64,000 bases of DNA from CALOCY01 sp942491975 (GCA_942491975.1 CALOCY010000004.1:558001-622000); one strand, 5' to 3'. Numbered from the stretch's first letter, positions 1 to 8,715 are shown. Numbers and translations are program-made. The notes: generated by a model not told the origin, from the letters alone.

Positions 1-747
1 TGCAATGTTAGAAGCAATTGAAACATGGGCATGAGGCAATACATCTTTAAGTTTTCGTATACTCTCTATCGGATGGGTCGGGTCTTCTTCCCAGCCCAGA
101 ATAACAACGGGGACATTTATTTTTTTTATTTCATCAGGGGCAGGGTAATCAGAAGCTGCGGCCCCTTGCAACACCGGTTCATATTGATTGGTGTCAAGCA
201 TGCTCATCTGTTCAATAATAGCTTTACGTGTACCGGGGTATGCTTTTTCAATAAAAGAGGGGACAGTGTGTCCTGATAGTTGTGGCAGGGTACGCTGTAG
301 CCGGTTGTCTTTTGCCAGCCGGGCCATACGTTTGTAGGCGTCGCATTGCTGTCGACGATCATCCCATATCACAGGAGGCATAGCCAGAATAAGTGCTTTT
401 ACCTTTTGGGGATATTTCAGCGCAAAATTGATAGCTGCAGCAGATCCCATCGAAAAACCACCAACGATGAGTCGTTCGAGGTTAAGCTTGGTGGCGATGG
501 CATTGAAAACCTCAGGCAGCTTACTCCATTGAAATATTTCGCTGCAGGTAGTTGCTGTCGATTCTCCATGTGCAGGTGCTTCACAGCGGATAATCCGGCA
601 TGTCTCTTCCAGTTCATCAAAGCGTATAACCCCAAGAAGATTGTCGGCATGAGCATTCATCAACATACCGTGCATCCACAACAAGGGTTTACCTTTGCCA
701 TGATCAGAAAAACTGCAAAGGCCATCTTGGTACGGGATAGTTTTCAA
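1..747 (-). CDS. alpha/beta-hydrolase fold protein, C-terminus cut by window edge
   Basis: This reading frame runs off the left edge; 249 codons are visible. The HG motif (WMHGM, about residue 25) is the usual oxyanion-hole strand end, and GFSMGS (about residues 98-103) is the nucleophile elbow GxSxG, so a serine hydrolase of the alpha/beta fold is well supported. The acid is probably in the VVILGWEEDPTHP segment near the visible end; the catalytic histidine would lie beyond the edge. I chose the TTG at 745-747 because an in-frame stop lies just upstream and the next ATG would remove the first beta strand. It starts 24 nt after the NfeD stop on the same strand, so both are probably co-transcribed. 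The substrate is unknown; MenH-like or simple esterase functions are both possible. Confidence 0.75.
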   Translation of the reverse strand, partial: MKTIPYQDGLCSFSDHGKGKPLLWMHGMLMNAHADNLLGVIRFDELEETCRIIRCEAPAHGESTATTCSEIFQWSKLPEVFNAIATKLNLERLIVGGFSMGSAAAINFALKYPQKVKALILAMPPVIWDDRRQQCDAYKRMARLAKDNRLQRTLPQLSGHTVPSFIEKAYPGTRKAIIEQMSMLDTNQYEPVLQGAAASDYPAPDEIKKINVPVVILGWEEDPTHPIESIRKLKDVLPHAHVSIASNIA

Positions 748-771
748 TAGATTGCTTTTTTATGTTTGGTG

Positions 772-2181
772 TTAATTTGTAGCTTTTTCAACATAAAGCT
801 GGGCTGCCTCTTCCCTCACAACCACAACTGTTTCCCCTTTTTCAATAAACCCGAATTCCGATTTGGCATCAAACAGGTCTCCGTCAATCATCACTTTCCC
901 CGAAGGGCGAAGTACAGTATGGGCAATACCTGTTTTTCCAATCATCAAATGCAGGGTTGTATCAACGCCTATGTAGCCATCTTCTCTGTTTTGGGTAGCG
1001 TGTAATGCGAAATCTTTAAATAGCCCCGACGTTGCTGTGAAAAGCCGTTTGCTGAGGTAAAGCGAAAGCATAAACCCAGAGGACATAGCAATAACAACTG
1101 TTGCCAGTGCGGTTGTTATTTTAGCCGGTTCAACACCTGAAAAGTCAAATACAACATTGCCAACCAGGCTAAGCATTAACCCCCCAACGGCAAGGATGAT
1201 TCCTGCTATCCCGGCAACTCCAAATCCGGGGATGATAAAAATTTCCATGGCTATCAGGATAAGGCCGGCGATAAAAATGAGAATCTCCCAGTTGGCAGCA
1301 AGACCTTCGAGGTAGAGTGGGGCAAAGTAGAGGGTTGCGGCAGTTATGGCAGCAACAAGCGGAAAACCTATGCCGGGGCTCTGCAATTCAAAATAGATAC
1401 CCCCGATAATAATCATGATAAGAAGCCCGGAAACCACTGGATTGACCAAAAAACCGATTACCTTTTCAAGTCCCGAAGGTTTATACTCTTTAATTTCATA
1501 ATTATTGAAATTTGCCCGCTCCAATAACTCATCGATATCGTTGGTAATGGCCTCACAAAATCCGTGCTGAATAGCTTCAAGTGGCGTAAACGTAACGACT
1601 TTCCCTGTGTCTGATATCCCTTCTATATAAATACGCTGGTCGACCATTGCCTCTGCAATTTTTGGGTCACGGTGCCATTTTATAATGGTATCCTGCCCTG
1701 AAACTATTGTGTCTCTGCCTTTTGCTTCGGCAGTGGCACGCATGGTTGAGCGCATGTACGATTGGTATTTGTCGGGCATGGCTTCACCGGTTTGATTGAC
1801 TACGGTAGCTGCACCAATACTGGCCCCTTTGTTCATATATATACTGTCGCAGGCAATGGAAATCAGTGCCCCGGCAGAAGCTGCATTATTGTCGATGAAA
1901 ACATAAACGGGTATTTTGCTGTTGAGGATCATCGTGCGGATAGAATCGGCATCGACAACCGTTCCCCCGTAAGTGTTCATGTGGATCAATATAAGATCGG
2001 CATGCTCTGTCCTTGCCAGCTCAAATGCCTGTTTTGTCTGGCGCCATGTGGCCGGGGTGATGTTCTGCTTGATATTAAATTTATAAACCAGTTTTTTTAC
2101 ACCGGTATTTTGGGGTTCGGCAAGACCGATTGTTGCCAGAAAAAGTGCGGACAATGTTAACAGGACAAGAATATTTTTCAT
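772..2181 (-). CDS. NfeD-family membrane serine protease (long form)
   Basis: The 469-residue protein has a signal peptide (about residues 1-21), a ClpP/crotonase-fold protease domain, a hydrophobic block of four to five membrane segments (about residues 245-375) and a C-terminal OB-like NfeD domain. The predicted catalytic pair is Ser102 in the AASAGAL motif and Lys138 in MPDKYQ, matching the Ser/Lys dyad known for archaeal 1510-N proteases. A long form with both protease and NfeD domains is usually linked to membrane quality control with stomatin/SPFH partners. No stomatin gene is visible next to it. An alpha/beta hydrolase follows closely downstream. The family assignment is firm; the substrate (a membrane protein C-terminus in studied homologues) is inference. 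Confidence 0.88.
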   Translation of the reverse strand: MKNILVLLTLSALFLATIGLAEPQNTGVKKLVYKFNIKQNITPATWRQTKQAFELARTEHADLILIHMNTYGGTVVDADSIRTMILNSKIPVYVFIDNNAASAGALISIACDSIYMNKGASIGAATVVNQTGEAMPDKYQSYMRSTMRATAEAKGRDTIVSGQDTIIKWHRDPKIAEAMVDQRIYIEGISDTGKVVTFTPLEAIQHGFCEAITNDIDELLERANFNNYEIKEYKPSGLEKVIGFLVNPVVSGLLIMIIIGGIYFELQSPGIGFPLVAAITAATLYFAPLYLEGLAANWEILIFIAGLILIAMEIFIIPGFGVAGIAGIILAVGGLMLSLVGNVVFDFSGVEPAKITTALATVVIAMSSGFMLSLYLSKRLFTATSGLFKDFALHATQNREDGYIGVDTTLHLMIGKTGIAHTVLRPSGKVMIDGDLFDAKSEFGFIEKGETVVVVREEAAQLYVEKATN

Positions 2182-2370
2182 AATGCGATCAAAAAGGTGA
2201 AACGTTTATTTCTTAATTTGTGATTGTCTTGATTTATGAATGATGGTTCATGTCGTAAGTAAATGAGGTCAAAAAAAGTGCATAAGTACAAAAAGGAGAC
2301 AGGAAATCGGACATAGAATAACTGTCCATTCTGTTAACTCCCGTTGAATTCTGCTAACTTCTGTTTTCTT

Positions 2371-2394
2371 CACTCCTTCACTCCTTCACTCCTT
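2371..2394. repeat. three tandem copies of an 8-bp unit
   Basis: CACTCCTT occurs three times head to tail in the 253-nt gap between mqnA and nfeD. The flanks (about 2331-2370) carry the word-like text CTAACTCCCGTT/CTAACTTCTG, which recurs near 38690. It does not look coding. Confidence 0.6.
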
Positions 2395-2434
2395 CGCTTC
2401 TTCTATTCTCGTTTGTCTTGGTTTTCTCATTATG

Positions 2435-3184
2435 TTATTTCCCAATTATCTTCTTTAGATAATCAAGGAATAGTTCCAGCCCCTCTTTTCTGGCATCCGT
2501 CAGGTCAAACTGTATGTTGTGCCAAAAATAATCTTCGATGTTCCGGTCCGGATAATTTGATGACTCATTTTTAATCACAACGGGCAATGCTTCGATCCCT
2601 GATTTTAATAACTCCCCAAACTGTTCTTTTATATTTTCTGATAATGGTTTATTAGCAACCCAACAGGCAAAAACAAAAGGCTTTCCGGTAAATTTGCCCC
2701 ACTCCTCTGCTAAATCATAAATGTATGAAAATTTGTGGTGATTGTCAAACACACGGTCACCGATAATCACCCCTGCAGTATCGCCTTCAATCTTGTTCTC
2801 ATATCCGTATTGTGCCTTTTCCCACAAAGGGGAAATATCCCAAAAGTGTTGTGCCAGTATTTTTGCGAGGTTAACAGAGGTAAGTGATTGGTAATCAAGA
2901 AATATTTTTTTTATATCGTGTAGCGGCATCTGGCTTGCAAGGACTACTGTACGAACAGGACCATCTGCACTGATGCAGTAAGGCGAAATGATTTCATGAT
3001 AATTTAATGCCGGTATAACTGCAACGGGAACCAACCCGACATCAATAGTCCCATCCATCAATTTAGAAGCACATACCGATGGGATATCAAGCGAAATATC
3101 AAATCCGGCCCCACTGTTTTTAAGCCCTTCAACAAAAGGTTTTGAGTTTAAATACGAAACACAACCGACTCTTATTGGTGCCAT
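2435..3184 (-). CDS. mqnA: chorismate dehydratase MqnA (futalosine menaquinone pathway)
   Basis: MqnA dehydrates chorismate to 3-[(1-carboxyvinyl)oxy]benzoate, the first step of the futalosine route to menaquinone, in the cytoplasm. The N-terminus RVGCVSYLNSKPF is the diagnostic opening of the family, a periplasmic-binding-protein-like fold turned enzyme; the 249-residue length fits. The segment with IGDRVF (about residues 140-147) is also conserved in type. No other mqn gene is adjacent, which is common because the pathway is scattered in Bacteroidota. It is divergent from purB across a 204-nt gap. MqnD is the closest alternative family, but the SYLN opening favours MqnA. Confidence 0.88.
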   Translation of the reverse strand: MAPIRVGCVSYLNSKPFVEGLKNSGAGFDISLDIPSVCASKLMDGTIDVGLVPVAVIPALNYHEIISPYCISADGPVRTVVLASQMPLHDIKKIFLDYQSLTSVNLAKILAQHFWDISPLWEKAQYGYENKIEGDTAGVIIGDRVFDNHHKFSYIYDLAEEWGKFTGKPFVFACWVANKPLSENIKEQFGELLKSGIEALPVVIKNESSNYPDRNIEDYFWHNIQFDLTDARKEGLELFLDYLKKIIGK

Positions 3185-3343
3185 AAATATTTTTGAATTT
3201 AAAGTGGTATAAAAATAGAAACTATTTGTAAGAAATAGCTATCATTGACCGTTAGTCTGTAATCCGGACAATAAATCGGATTAAAATAACTCTTTGTTAG
3301 TAAAATAGGGACAGACGTCGGGAAATGATGTAGCATATTTTAC

Positions 3344-3351
3344 TAATTTTG
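3344..3351 (+). promoter_or_regulatory. putative -7 box of purB
   Basis: TAATTTTG fits the Bacteroidota -7 consensus TAnnTTTG and lies 37 nt before the purB ATG. No clear TTTG box is found 19-21 nt upstream, so the call is tentative. Confidence 0.35.
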
Positions 3352-3388
3352 TAGAACCAAATTGCTAATTTCAAAACAAATCCGGATT

Positions 3389-4732
3389 ATGGAATTGAAT
3401 GCACTTACAGCTATTTCCCCTATTGACGGGCGTTATCGTAATAAGGTAGATATATTGGGTGAATATTTCTCGGAATATGCCCTTATCAAGTACCGTGTAT
3501 TGGTCGAGATTGAATATTTTATCTCATTGTGTGAAATTCCGTTGAAACAACTGGCCGGTTTTGACCAGGGGCGTTTCGGTGCCCTTCGTAAAATTTATGA
3601 AGAGTTTTCATTGGAAGATGCCCAACGTGTGAAGGCTATAGAATGCGTGACCAACCACGACGTAAAGGCTGTTGAATATTTCATAAAAGAGGAGTTTGAT
3701 AAACTGGGGCTTCAACCTTTTAAAGAGTTTATCCATTTTGGATTAACGTCACAGGATATTAATAATACATCGGTACCCTGCTCTATTCGTGATGCAATTC
3801 ACGATGTTTACTATCCGTTGCTCGAAGAGGTGCTGACAAAAATGGAGGAGCTGGCGTGTGGATGGGATGATATACCAATGCTGGCACGTACGCATGGGCA
3901 ACCGGCTTCCCCGACCCGTTTAGGGAAAGAGTTGAGGGTGTTTATTGAACGTGTGCAGGTGCAGCTAGATCTATTAAGAGGGATTCCCTGTTATGCTAAA
4001 TTTGGTGGTGCAACGGGTAATTTTAATGCCCACAATGTGGCGTATCCTGATGTGGACTGGAAAGAGTTTGGAAACGATTTTTGCAATGAGAAATTGAGGC
4101 TGGAACGGTCGCAAACCACCACGCAGATTGCCCACTATGATAATTACGGGGCTATTTTTGATACATTGAAGCGTATAAACACCATTTTTATTGATTTCAA
4201 CCGGGATATGTGGACATATATCTCAATGGACTATTTCAAGCAGCAGATTAAACAAGGCGAAGTGGGTTCATCGGCTATGCCCCATAAGGTAAATCCCATT
4301 GACTTTGAAAACTCGGAAGGAAACCTGGGAATAGCCAATGCCATATTTGAACACCTCTCGGCCAAATTGCCGGTTTCGCGTTTACAACGTGACCTGACCG
4401 ATTCTACTGTGCTGCGCAATATCGGGGTGCCTGTTGCCCATTCCATTATATCACTTCACTCTACCTTAAAAGGATTAGGCAAATTGTTATTGAACCGTGA
4501 TGCGTTAAACCGTGACCTGGAAGAAAACTGGGTGGTAGTTGCCGAGGCCATTCAAACCATTTTGCGCCGTGAAAATTATCCAAACCCGTATGAGGCACTA
4601 AAAGAGCTGACACGCACTAACCGTAAAATAGATCAGGAAGTAATGCATGAATTCATTGAAACACTCAACGTTAATAATGCGGTAAAAGAAGAGTTGAAAA
4701 GCATAACCCCACAAAACTATACAGGAATTTAA
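3389..4732 (+). CDS. purB: adenylosuccinate lyase
   Basis: PurB carries out two eliminations of fumarate in purine synthesis: SAICAR to AICAR and adenylosuccinate to AMP. The protein starts MELNALTAISPIDGRY, the typical opening, and carries the fumarate-lyase signature GSSAMPHKVNP at about residues 293-303 with the catalytic serine loop. At 447 residues it is of the E. coli-like length class. The ATG at 3389 is preferred over an in-frame TTG at 3362 because homologues begin at the MELN segment. It is monocistronic or followed 64 nt later by the exporter gene. The assignment is secure. Confidence 0.95.
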   Translation: MELNALTAISPIDGRYRNKVDILGEYFSEYALIKYRVLVEIEYFISLCEIPLKQLAGFDQGRFGALRKIYEEFSLEDAQRVKAIECVTNHDVKAVEYFIKEEFDKLGLQPFKEFIHFGLTSQDINNTSVPCSIRDAIHDVYYPLLEEVLTKMEELACGWDDIPMLARTHGQPASPTRLGKELRVFIERVQVQLDLLRGIPCYAKFGGATGNFNAHNVAYPDVDWKEFGNDFCNEKLRLERSQTTTQIAHYDNYGAIFDTLKRINTIFIDFNRDMWTYISMDYFKQQIKQGEVGSSAMPHKVNPIDFENSEGNLGIANAIFEHLSAKLPVSRLQRDLTDSTVLRNIGVPVAHSIISLHSTLKGLGKLLLNRDALNRDLEENWVVVAEAIQTILRRENYPNPYEALKELTRTNRKIDQEVMHEFIETLNVNNAVKEELKSITPQNYTGI

Positions 4733-4796
4733 CCGTAAGATTATTTTGTCTTGATTCTTTTTTCTTGGCTCTTGTATCTATATAACTTTTAAATAA

Positions 4797-6623
4797 ATGA
4801 AAGACTTCATTGGTATTCTTAGACGATTTATCCCTCCTTATAAAAAGGATTTGATATTCAATATTATACATAATATTTTTGGGACTATATTTGGCATATT
4901 CTCTTTTGTGTTGGTGATACCACTGCTGGGTATTCTGTTTAATCAGAGCGAACTGGTTGAGGTAAAACCAATATTTGATGGAGAACATATAAAAGAGAGT
5001 GTGGAGGCAATGGCCAATTATTACATTTCTCAGGTAAAGATTCATCAGGGCGATGATGTGGCTTTGATCTTTGTTTGTGGTTTTTTGGTGCTTACTGTGT
5101 TGTTGAAAGTAGCCTTTACCTATTTGGCATCGTATCATAGCGTGAGTATTAGAAACGGTGTCGTCCGTGATATCCGTAAAAAAATCTACCATAAGATTGT
5201 AAGTTTGCCGCTTGGCTTTTTTACCGAAGAGCGTAAAGGCGATATTATTTCCCGTACCACAGGTGATGTACAGGAGGTGGAAAACTCGGTGATGACCTCG
5301 CTGGATATGTTCTTTAAAAATCCGGTCATCATGTTGATTACCATTATTGGTATGATTGTGATGAACTGGCAGATGACCATTTTTGTCTTTATATTGATGC
5401 CTATTGCCGGAATTATTATCGGGAGCATTGGGAAGAGCCTCAAAAAGCCATCACGTCGCGGACAGGATAAAATGGGGGAATTGTTGAATACCATTGAAGA
5501 AACATTGTCGGGGTTACGGGTTATTAAAGCCTTTAATGCCGAGCGAAAAATGGGCGACCGGTTTGATGGAGAAAACACCGAGTACCGTCGTATCATGAAC
5601 AGCCTTATGCGCCGGCGCGTATTGGCGCACCCCGTAAGCGAATTGTTGGGGACTATTGTGATTGTGATACTACTTTGGTATGGCGGACGTTTGATCCTGA
5701 GTGAAGAGAGCAGCCTGAGTGCAGCTCAATTTATCGCTTTTTTGATACTCTTCTATAGTATTATTAATCCTGCAAAAGCCTTTTCCAATGCATTCTACAG
5801 TATCCAGAAGGGGTTAGCGGCCATGGATCGTATTGATGATGTACTGGATGCTGTAAACACTATTGAAGAGAAAGTAAATGCACAACATATTGAGACTTTT
5901 GAAAAAGGGATTGCTTACAATGATGTGACCTTCTCGTATGCACGTGATAATGTACTGAAAAACGTAGCACTGGAAGTTCCCAAAGGAAAAATGGTGGCAC
6001 TGGTAGGGCAATCGGGTTCGGGAAAAACTACGTTTGTGGACATGCTTCCCCGTTTTTATGATATTCAATCTGGCAGTATTACTGTTGATGGAATAGATAT
6101 CCGTGATTTAAAAATGACAAGCCTCAGGGGATTGATCGGCTATGTCAATCAGGAGCCGATTTTATTTAACGATACCTTTTATAATAATATCGCATTTGGT
6201 GTAGAGGAGGCTACCAAAGAGGAGGTGATTACTGCAGCAAAAGTAGCCAATGCACACCAGTTTATTATGGAAACAGAAGGGGGCTATGACGCCAATATTG
6301 GTGACAGGGGAAGCAAGCTCTCCGGAGGCCAGCGCCAACGTATCTCCATTGCACGGGCAGTGTTGAAAAACCCGCCGATACTCATTCTTGATGAGGCTAC
6401 ATCGGCATTGGATACCGAATCGGAAAAACTGGTACAGGAGGCACTGGAAAAACTGATGAAAGACCGTACATCCATTGTTATTGCCCACCGTTTATCCACC
6501 ATCCGCAATGCCGACCTGATTTGTGTATTCAAAGGGGGTGAAATTGTAGAGCGTGGCACCCATGATGATTTGTTAAAACAGGGTGGGGTATACAAAAGAT
6601 TGCATCAGATGCAGGTGTTTTGA
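4797..6623 (+). CDS. MsbA-like ABC exporter (membrane domain fused to ATPase)
   Basis: This 608-residue half-transporter has a six-helix type-I exporter domain (about residues 15-345) and a C-terminal nucleotide-binding domain. Walker A is GQSGSGKT (404-411), the ABC signature LSGGQRQR starts near 508 and Walker B ILILDEATS near 528, with the H-loop in IAHRLST. Such homodimers in Bacteroidota are usually annotated as lipid A/multidrug exporters (MsbA type), flipping lipids or amphiphiles across the inner membrane. The substrate cannot be read from sequence. The gene stands alone between purB and the convergent CCG protein. An insertion after TM1 (about residues 50-85) forms a longer first external loop than in MsbA. 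Confidence 0.85.
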   Translation: MKDFIGILRRFIPPYKKDLIFNIIHNIFGTIFGIFSFVLVIPLLGILFNQSELVEVKPIFDGEHIKESVEAMANYYISQVKIHQGDDVALIFVCGFLVLTVLLKVAFTYLASYHSVSIRNGVVRDIRKKIYHKIVSLPLGFFTEERKGDIISRTTGDVQEVENSVMTSLDMFFKNPVIMLITIIGMIVMNWQMTIFVFILMPIAGIIIGSIGKSLKKPSRRGQDKMGELLNTIEETLSGLRVIKAFNAERKMGDRFDGENTEYRRIMNSLMRRRVLAHPVSELLGTIVIVILLWYGGRLILSEESSLSAAQFIAFLILFYSIINPAKAFSNAFYSIQKGLAAMDRIDDVLDAVNTIEEKVNAQHIETFEKGIAYNDVTFSYARDNVLKNVALEVPKGKMVALVGQSGSGKTTFVDMLPRFYDIQSGSITVDGIDIRDLKMTSLRGLIGYVNQEPILFNDTFYNNIAFGVEEATKEEVITAAKVANAHQFIMETEGGYDANIGDRGSKLSGGQRQRISIARAVLKNPPILILDEATSALDTESEKLVQEALEKLMKDRTSIVIAHRLSTIRNADLICVFKGGEIVERGTHDDLLKQGGVYKRLHQMQVF

Positions 6624-6800
6624 ATATTGAACACCCATTAACGATTTAAGATGCATGAATTACTTTTTTGTATATTTCAACTCAAAATCTGAAATCAATA
6701 TTCGTTAATCGGTGTTTTTACATCAATTAAAGTAGTTTGTTTTAGGACGAAACAAATCTCGTTGTTGGCAAATCCATGAATTTTATTTCATAGTTTGGGT

Positions 6801-7523
6801 TTACCACCCCGCAGCTAAAATATCGGCAATATGTATAGGTGTTATGGGAAGGTTATGTTTGCGAATATAACCTTCAATATTCATCAGGCACGATGACTCG
6901 GTAGAGAGAATATATTTGACCCCGGTATTCAATGCATGCTCCACCTTCTGTTCGGTCATAGCTGTGGAAATGTGTTTGTGTTTGACCATAAATGTGCCAC
7001 CAAACCCGCAACAGGTCTCACTCTCCTCCATTTCAACCAGTTCAAGTCCTTTTACCTGTTCCAATAATATACGTGGTTCATTTTTAATGCCGTACTCACG
7101 TAGTGCGCTACACGCATCGTGCCAGGTAACTTTGTGCGGAAAACAGCTTCCCAGATCCGTAATTTCCAGCTTATTGACCAAAAAGTCGGTAAACTCAAAC
7201 AGGTTCTTCTTCAACCTCAGGTAATCATTATACTTCTGATCCTCTTCAGTGAAAAGCTGACCATAATAGTTTTTAATAAAGCCGGTACACGAAGCTGAAG
7301 GGGATACAATATACCTGTCGTGTGGAAAATCCTGCATGAATTTCCGGGCCAGTGTCCGGGTCTCTTTACGGTATCCGCTGTTAAAGGCCGGTTGCCCGCA
7401 GCAGGTCTGCTCGGGATTATAATTTACTTCTACACCCAGTTTATTCAGGATTTTTACCACATTGAATGCTGTCTGCGGATATATCTGGTCAATAAAACAG
7501 GGGATAAATAAGTCTGCTTTCAT
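6801..7523 (-). CDS. CCG-domain (Fe-S)-binding protein, LutA/LldE-like
   Basis: The 240-residue protein has two cysteine-rich CCG domains. Domain 1 carries CCGQPAFNSGYRKE (about residue 42) and the SASC/TGF site; domain 2 carries CCGFGGTF and TESSC. Both are intact and would bind non-cubane 4Fe-4S clusters. Homologues are LutA of B. subtilis and LldE/YkgE, subunits of L-lactate oxidation complexes, working with LutB and LutC. Neither partner is adjacent here, so the gene is orphaned within the window; lutBC may lie elsewhere. It starts just after the tRNA cluster and shares no operon with it. The family is clear, the lactate role is inferred. Confidence 0.85.
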   Translation of the reverse strand: MKADLFIPCFIDQIYPQTAFNVVKILNKLGVEVNYNPEQTCCGQPAFNSGYRKETRTLARKFMQDFPHDRYIVSPSASCTGFIKNYYGQLFTEEDQKYNDYLRLKKNLFEFTDFLVNKLEITDLGSCFPHKVTWHDACSALREYGIKNEPRILLEQVKGLELVEMEESETCCGFGGTFMVKHKHISTAMTEQKVEHALNTGVKYILSTESSCLMNIEGYIRKHNLPITPIHIADILAAGW

Positions 7524-7597
7524 ATGTTGATCTGTTTGAATGGTACAAAGCTAAGGTTTTTGAGTGAAAGGAGAGGGGAGGCCTCAGGTGTTAAAAT

Positions 7598-7630
7598 AAA
7601 AAATCTCCGGCAAGATTGCCGGAGATTTTT
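7598..7630 (-). terminator. terminator of the tRNA-Ser(1) unit
   Basis: A 12-14 bp hairpin (ATCTCCGGCAA...TTGCCGGAGAT) is flanked by A and T runs on both sides, so it could end transcription in either direction. It lies directly after the 3' end of the first tRNA-Ser on the minus strand. Confidence 0.8.
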
Positions 7631-7632
7631 GT

Positions 7633-7720
7633 TGGCGGAGAGAGAGGGATTCGAACCCCCGGTACCTTGCGGTACAACGGTTTTCAAGACCGCCGCATTC
7701 GACCACTCTGCCATCTCTCC
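7633..7720 (-). tRNA. tRNA-Ser (anticodon UGA), copy 1, CCA encoded
   Basis: Read on the minus strand the gene folds into a class II tRNA: acceptor GGAGAGA/TCTCTCC, anticodon loop CTTGAAA (anticodon TGA), a long variable arm (TACCGCAAGGTA) and the T loop TTCGAAT. The mature 85-nt body is 7636-7720, and the next three bases read CCA. Its body is identical to copy 2 at 7977-8061, which lacks CCA. It has its own promoter and terminator. Confidence 0.96.
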
Positions 7721-7735
7721 CTGATTTGAGGGCAG

Positions 7736-7766
7736 CAAAAATAGGGTATTTTCAATGATGTGCAAA
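7736..7766 (-). promoter_or_regulatory. promoter of tRNA-Ser copy 1
   Basis: On the minus strand a TTTG box (7763-7766) is separated by 19 nt from TATTTTTG (7736-7743), an exact match to the Bacteroidota sigma consensus. It is followed by CTGCCC, where transcription should start, 15 nt before the tRNA. The second tRNA-Ser has the same -7 box and the same CTGCC start region. Confidence 0.8.
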
Positions 7767-7862
7767 CTATTTTTTCTGTTTTTTACACCAGATAAATGAA
7801 AAGGTGTTAAGTGTATGGTTAAGCAGGGGGCTGATTGTGTTAATAAGATGGGGTACAGGCAC

Positions 7863-7892
7863 AAAAAAACCGCCACAAATTGTAGCGGTTTT
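7863..7892 (-). terminator. terminator of the tRNA-Ser(2)/tRNA-Trp unit
   Basis: On the minus strand, immediately after tRNA-Trp, AAAACCGC and GCGGTTTT form a hairpin with a loop-side extension, followed by a run of T. This separates the two tRNA transcription units. Confidence 0.75.
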
Positions 7893-7893
7893 G

Positions 7894-7966
7894 CACGGGA
7901 GGAGCGACTCGAACGCCCGACACCTGGTTTTGGAGACCAGTGCTCTACCAACTGAGCTACACCCGT
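7894..7966 (-). tRNA. tRNA-Trp (anticodon CCA)
   Basis: The 73-nt minus-strand cloverleaf has acceptor ACGGGTG/CTCCCGT, D arm GCTC/GAGC, anticodon stem CTGGT/ACCAG with loop CTCCAAA (anticodon CCA), T stem GGGCG/CGCTC and discriminator G. CCA is not encoded. Acceptor pair 6:67 is a T-T mismatch and T-stem pair 50:64 is G-T, both departures from a fully paired arm. It is probably co-transcribed with tRNA-Ser copy 2, 10 nt upstream. Confidence 0.93.
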
Positions 7967-7976
7967 GAATATTTTG

Positions 7977-8061
7977 CGGAGAGAGAGGGATTCGAACCCC
8001 CGGTACCTTGCGGTACAACGGTTTTCAAGACCGCCGCATTCGACCACTCTGCCATCTCTCC
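7977..8061 (-). tRNA. tRNA-Ser (anticodon UGA), copy 2, no CCA
   Basis: The 85-nt sequence is identical to the body of copy 1 and folds into the same class II tRNA with anticodon TGA. After the discriminator G the genome reads CAAA, so CCA must be added by the tRNA nucleotidyltransferase. It heads a two-gene unit with tRNA-Trp. Confidence 0.96.
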
Positions 8062-8071
8062 AGTCGGGCAG

Positions 8072-8103
8072 CAAAAATAGAACATTTTTTAAGTATCTCC
8101 AAA
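8072..8103 (-). promoter_or_regulatory. promoter of the tRNA-Ser(2)/tRNA-Trp unit
   Basis: TTTG (8100-8103) and TATTTTTG (8072-8079) on the minus strand are 20 nt apart, matching the Bacteroidota consensus. The -7 box and start region match those of tRNA-Ser copy 1, while the rest of the upstream region differs. Confidence 0.8.
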
Positions 8104-8272
8104 TATTGTTTTGAAAATGTTAATTGGTGTTTTTTTTGTAAAAAAAATGCCAAACCCTTTGTTTTTACAGGGATATTTCGGAATTTAGTTTAAATTTATG
8201 AAAAGTGCCCGGGGTATGGTGCTAAATATGATAATTGTAATTAGTATTATTTGTTAATTAGAGGGGCAAATA

Positions 8273-8303
8273 TTTGGAAAAATAGACAAAAACTCTATAT
8301 TTG
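8273..8303 (+). promoter_or_regulatory. promoter of the HU gene
   Basis: TTTG (8273-8276), a 19-nt spacer and TATATTTG (8296-8303) give a full consensus promoter. The start would be near 8310, leaving a leader of about 45 nt before the HU ATG. Confidence 0.8.
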
Positions 8304-8355
8304 TGTACAATTCAGATTGTTAATTATCATTCTTTAACCTTTTAAAATTTATATT

Positions 8356-8628
8356 ATGAATAAAGCTCAATTAATTGATGCCATTGCAGCGGAAGCAGGC
8401 CTGACTAAAGCTGATGCAAAAAAATCTCTTGATGCCTTTGTAAAGACTACAACTGATGCGCTTAAAAACGGTGACCGTGTTGCATTAATCGGATTTGGAT
8501 CATTCTCTGTTTCAGATCGTTCTGCAAGAACCGGACGTAACCCTCAAACAGGAAAAGAAATTACTATTGCTGCTAAGAAAGTTGTGAAATTCAAAGCAGG
8601 TAGCGAACTAAACGATACAGTGAAGTAG
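8356..8628 (+). CDS. DNA-binding protein HU
   Basis: The 90-residue protein is a canonical HU: two N-terminal helices, the signature GFGSFSVSDRSARTGRNP (about residues 46-63) with the DNA-bending RNPQTG arm, and a basic C-terminal strand/helix. It compacts DNA and bends it non-specifically as a dimer. It has its own consensus promoter and a strong terminator, fitting a high-level monocistronic gene. A more divergent paralogue lies at 17671. Confidence 0.95.
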   Translation: MNKAQLIDAIAAEAGLTKADAKKSLDAFVKTTTDALKNGDRVALIGFGSFSVSDRSARTGRNPQTGKEITIAAKKVVKFKAGSELNDTVK

Positions 8629-8649
8629 TTTAGAAAGAAATTAAACAAA

Positions 8650-8691
8650 GGGGGAGCTTGTCTTGCATCAGACGGTCTCCCCCTTTTTTTT
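8650..8691 (+). terminator. Rho-independent terminator of HU
   Basis: GGGGGAG (8650-8656) pairs with CTCCCCC (8677-8683) and is followed by a T run (8684-8691). It lies 21 nt after the HU stop. Confidence 0.9.
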
Positions 8692-8715
8692 ACCTGTTTA
8701 CAACGTTGTCAGATA

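Noticed and set aside
4671..5192. Minus-strand open frame opposite the ABC exporter start
   Set aside because: It is antisense to purB end and exporter, with low-complexity translation and no start context.
7520..8074. Long minus-strand open frame covering the tRNA cluster
   Set aside because: It spans three tRNA genes and their promoters; its protein has no family features.
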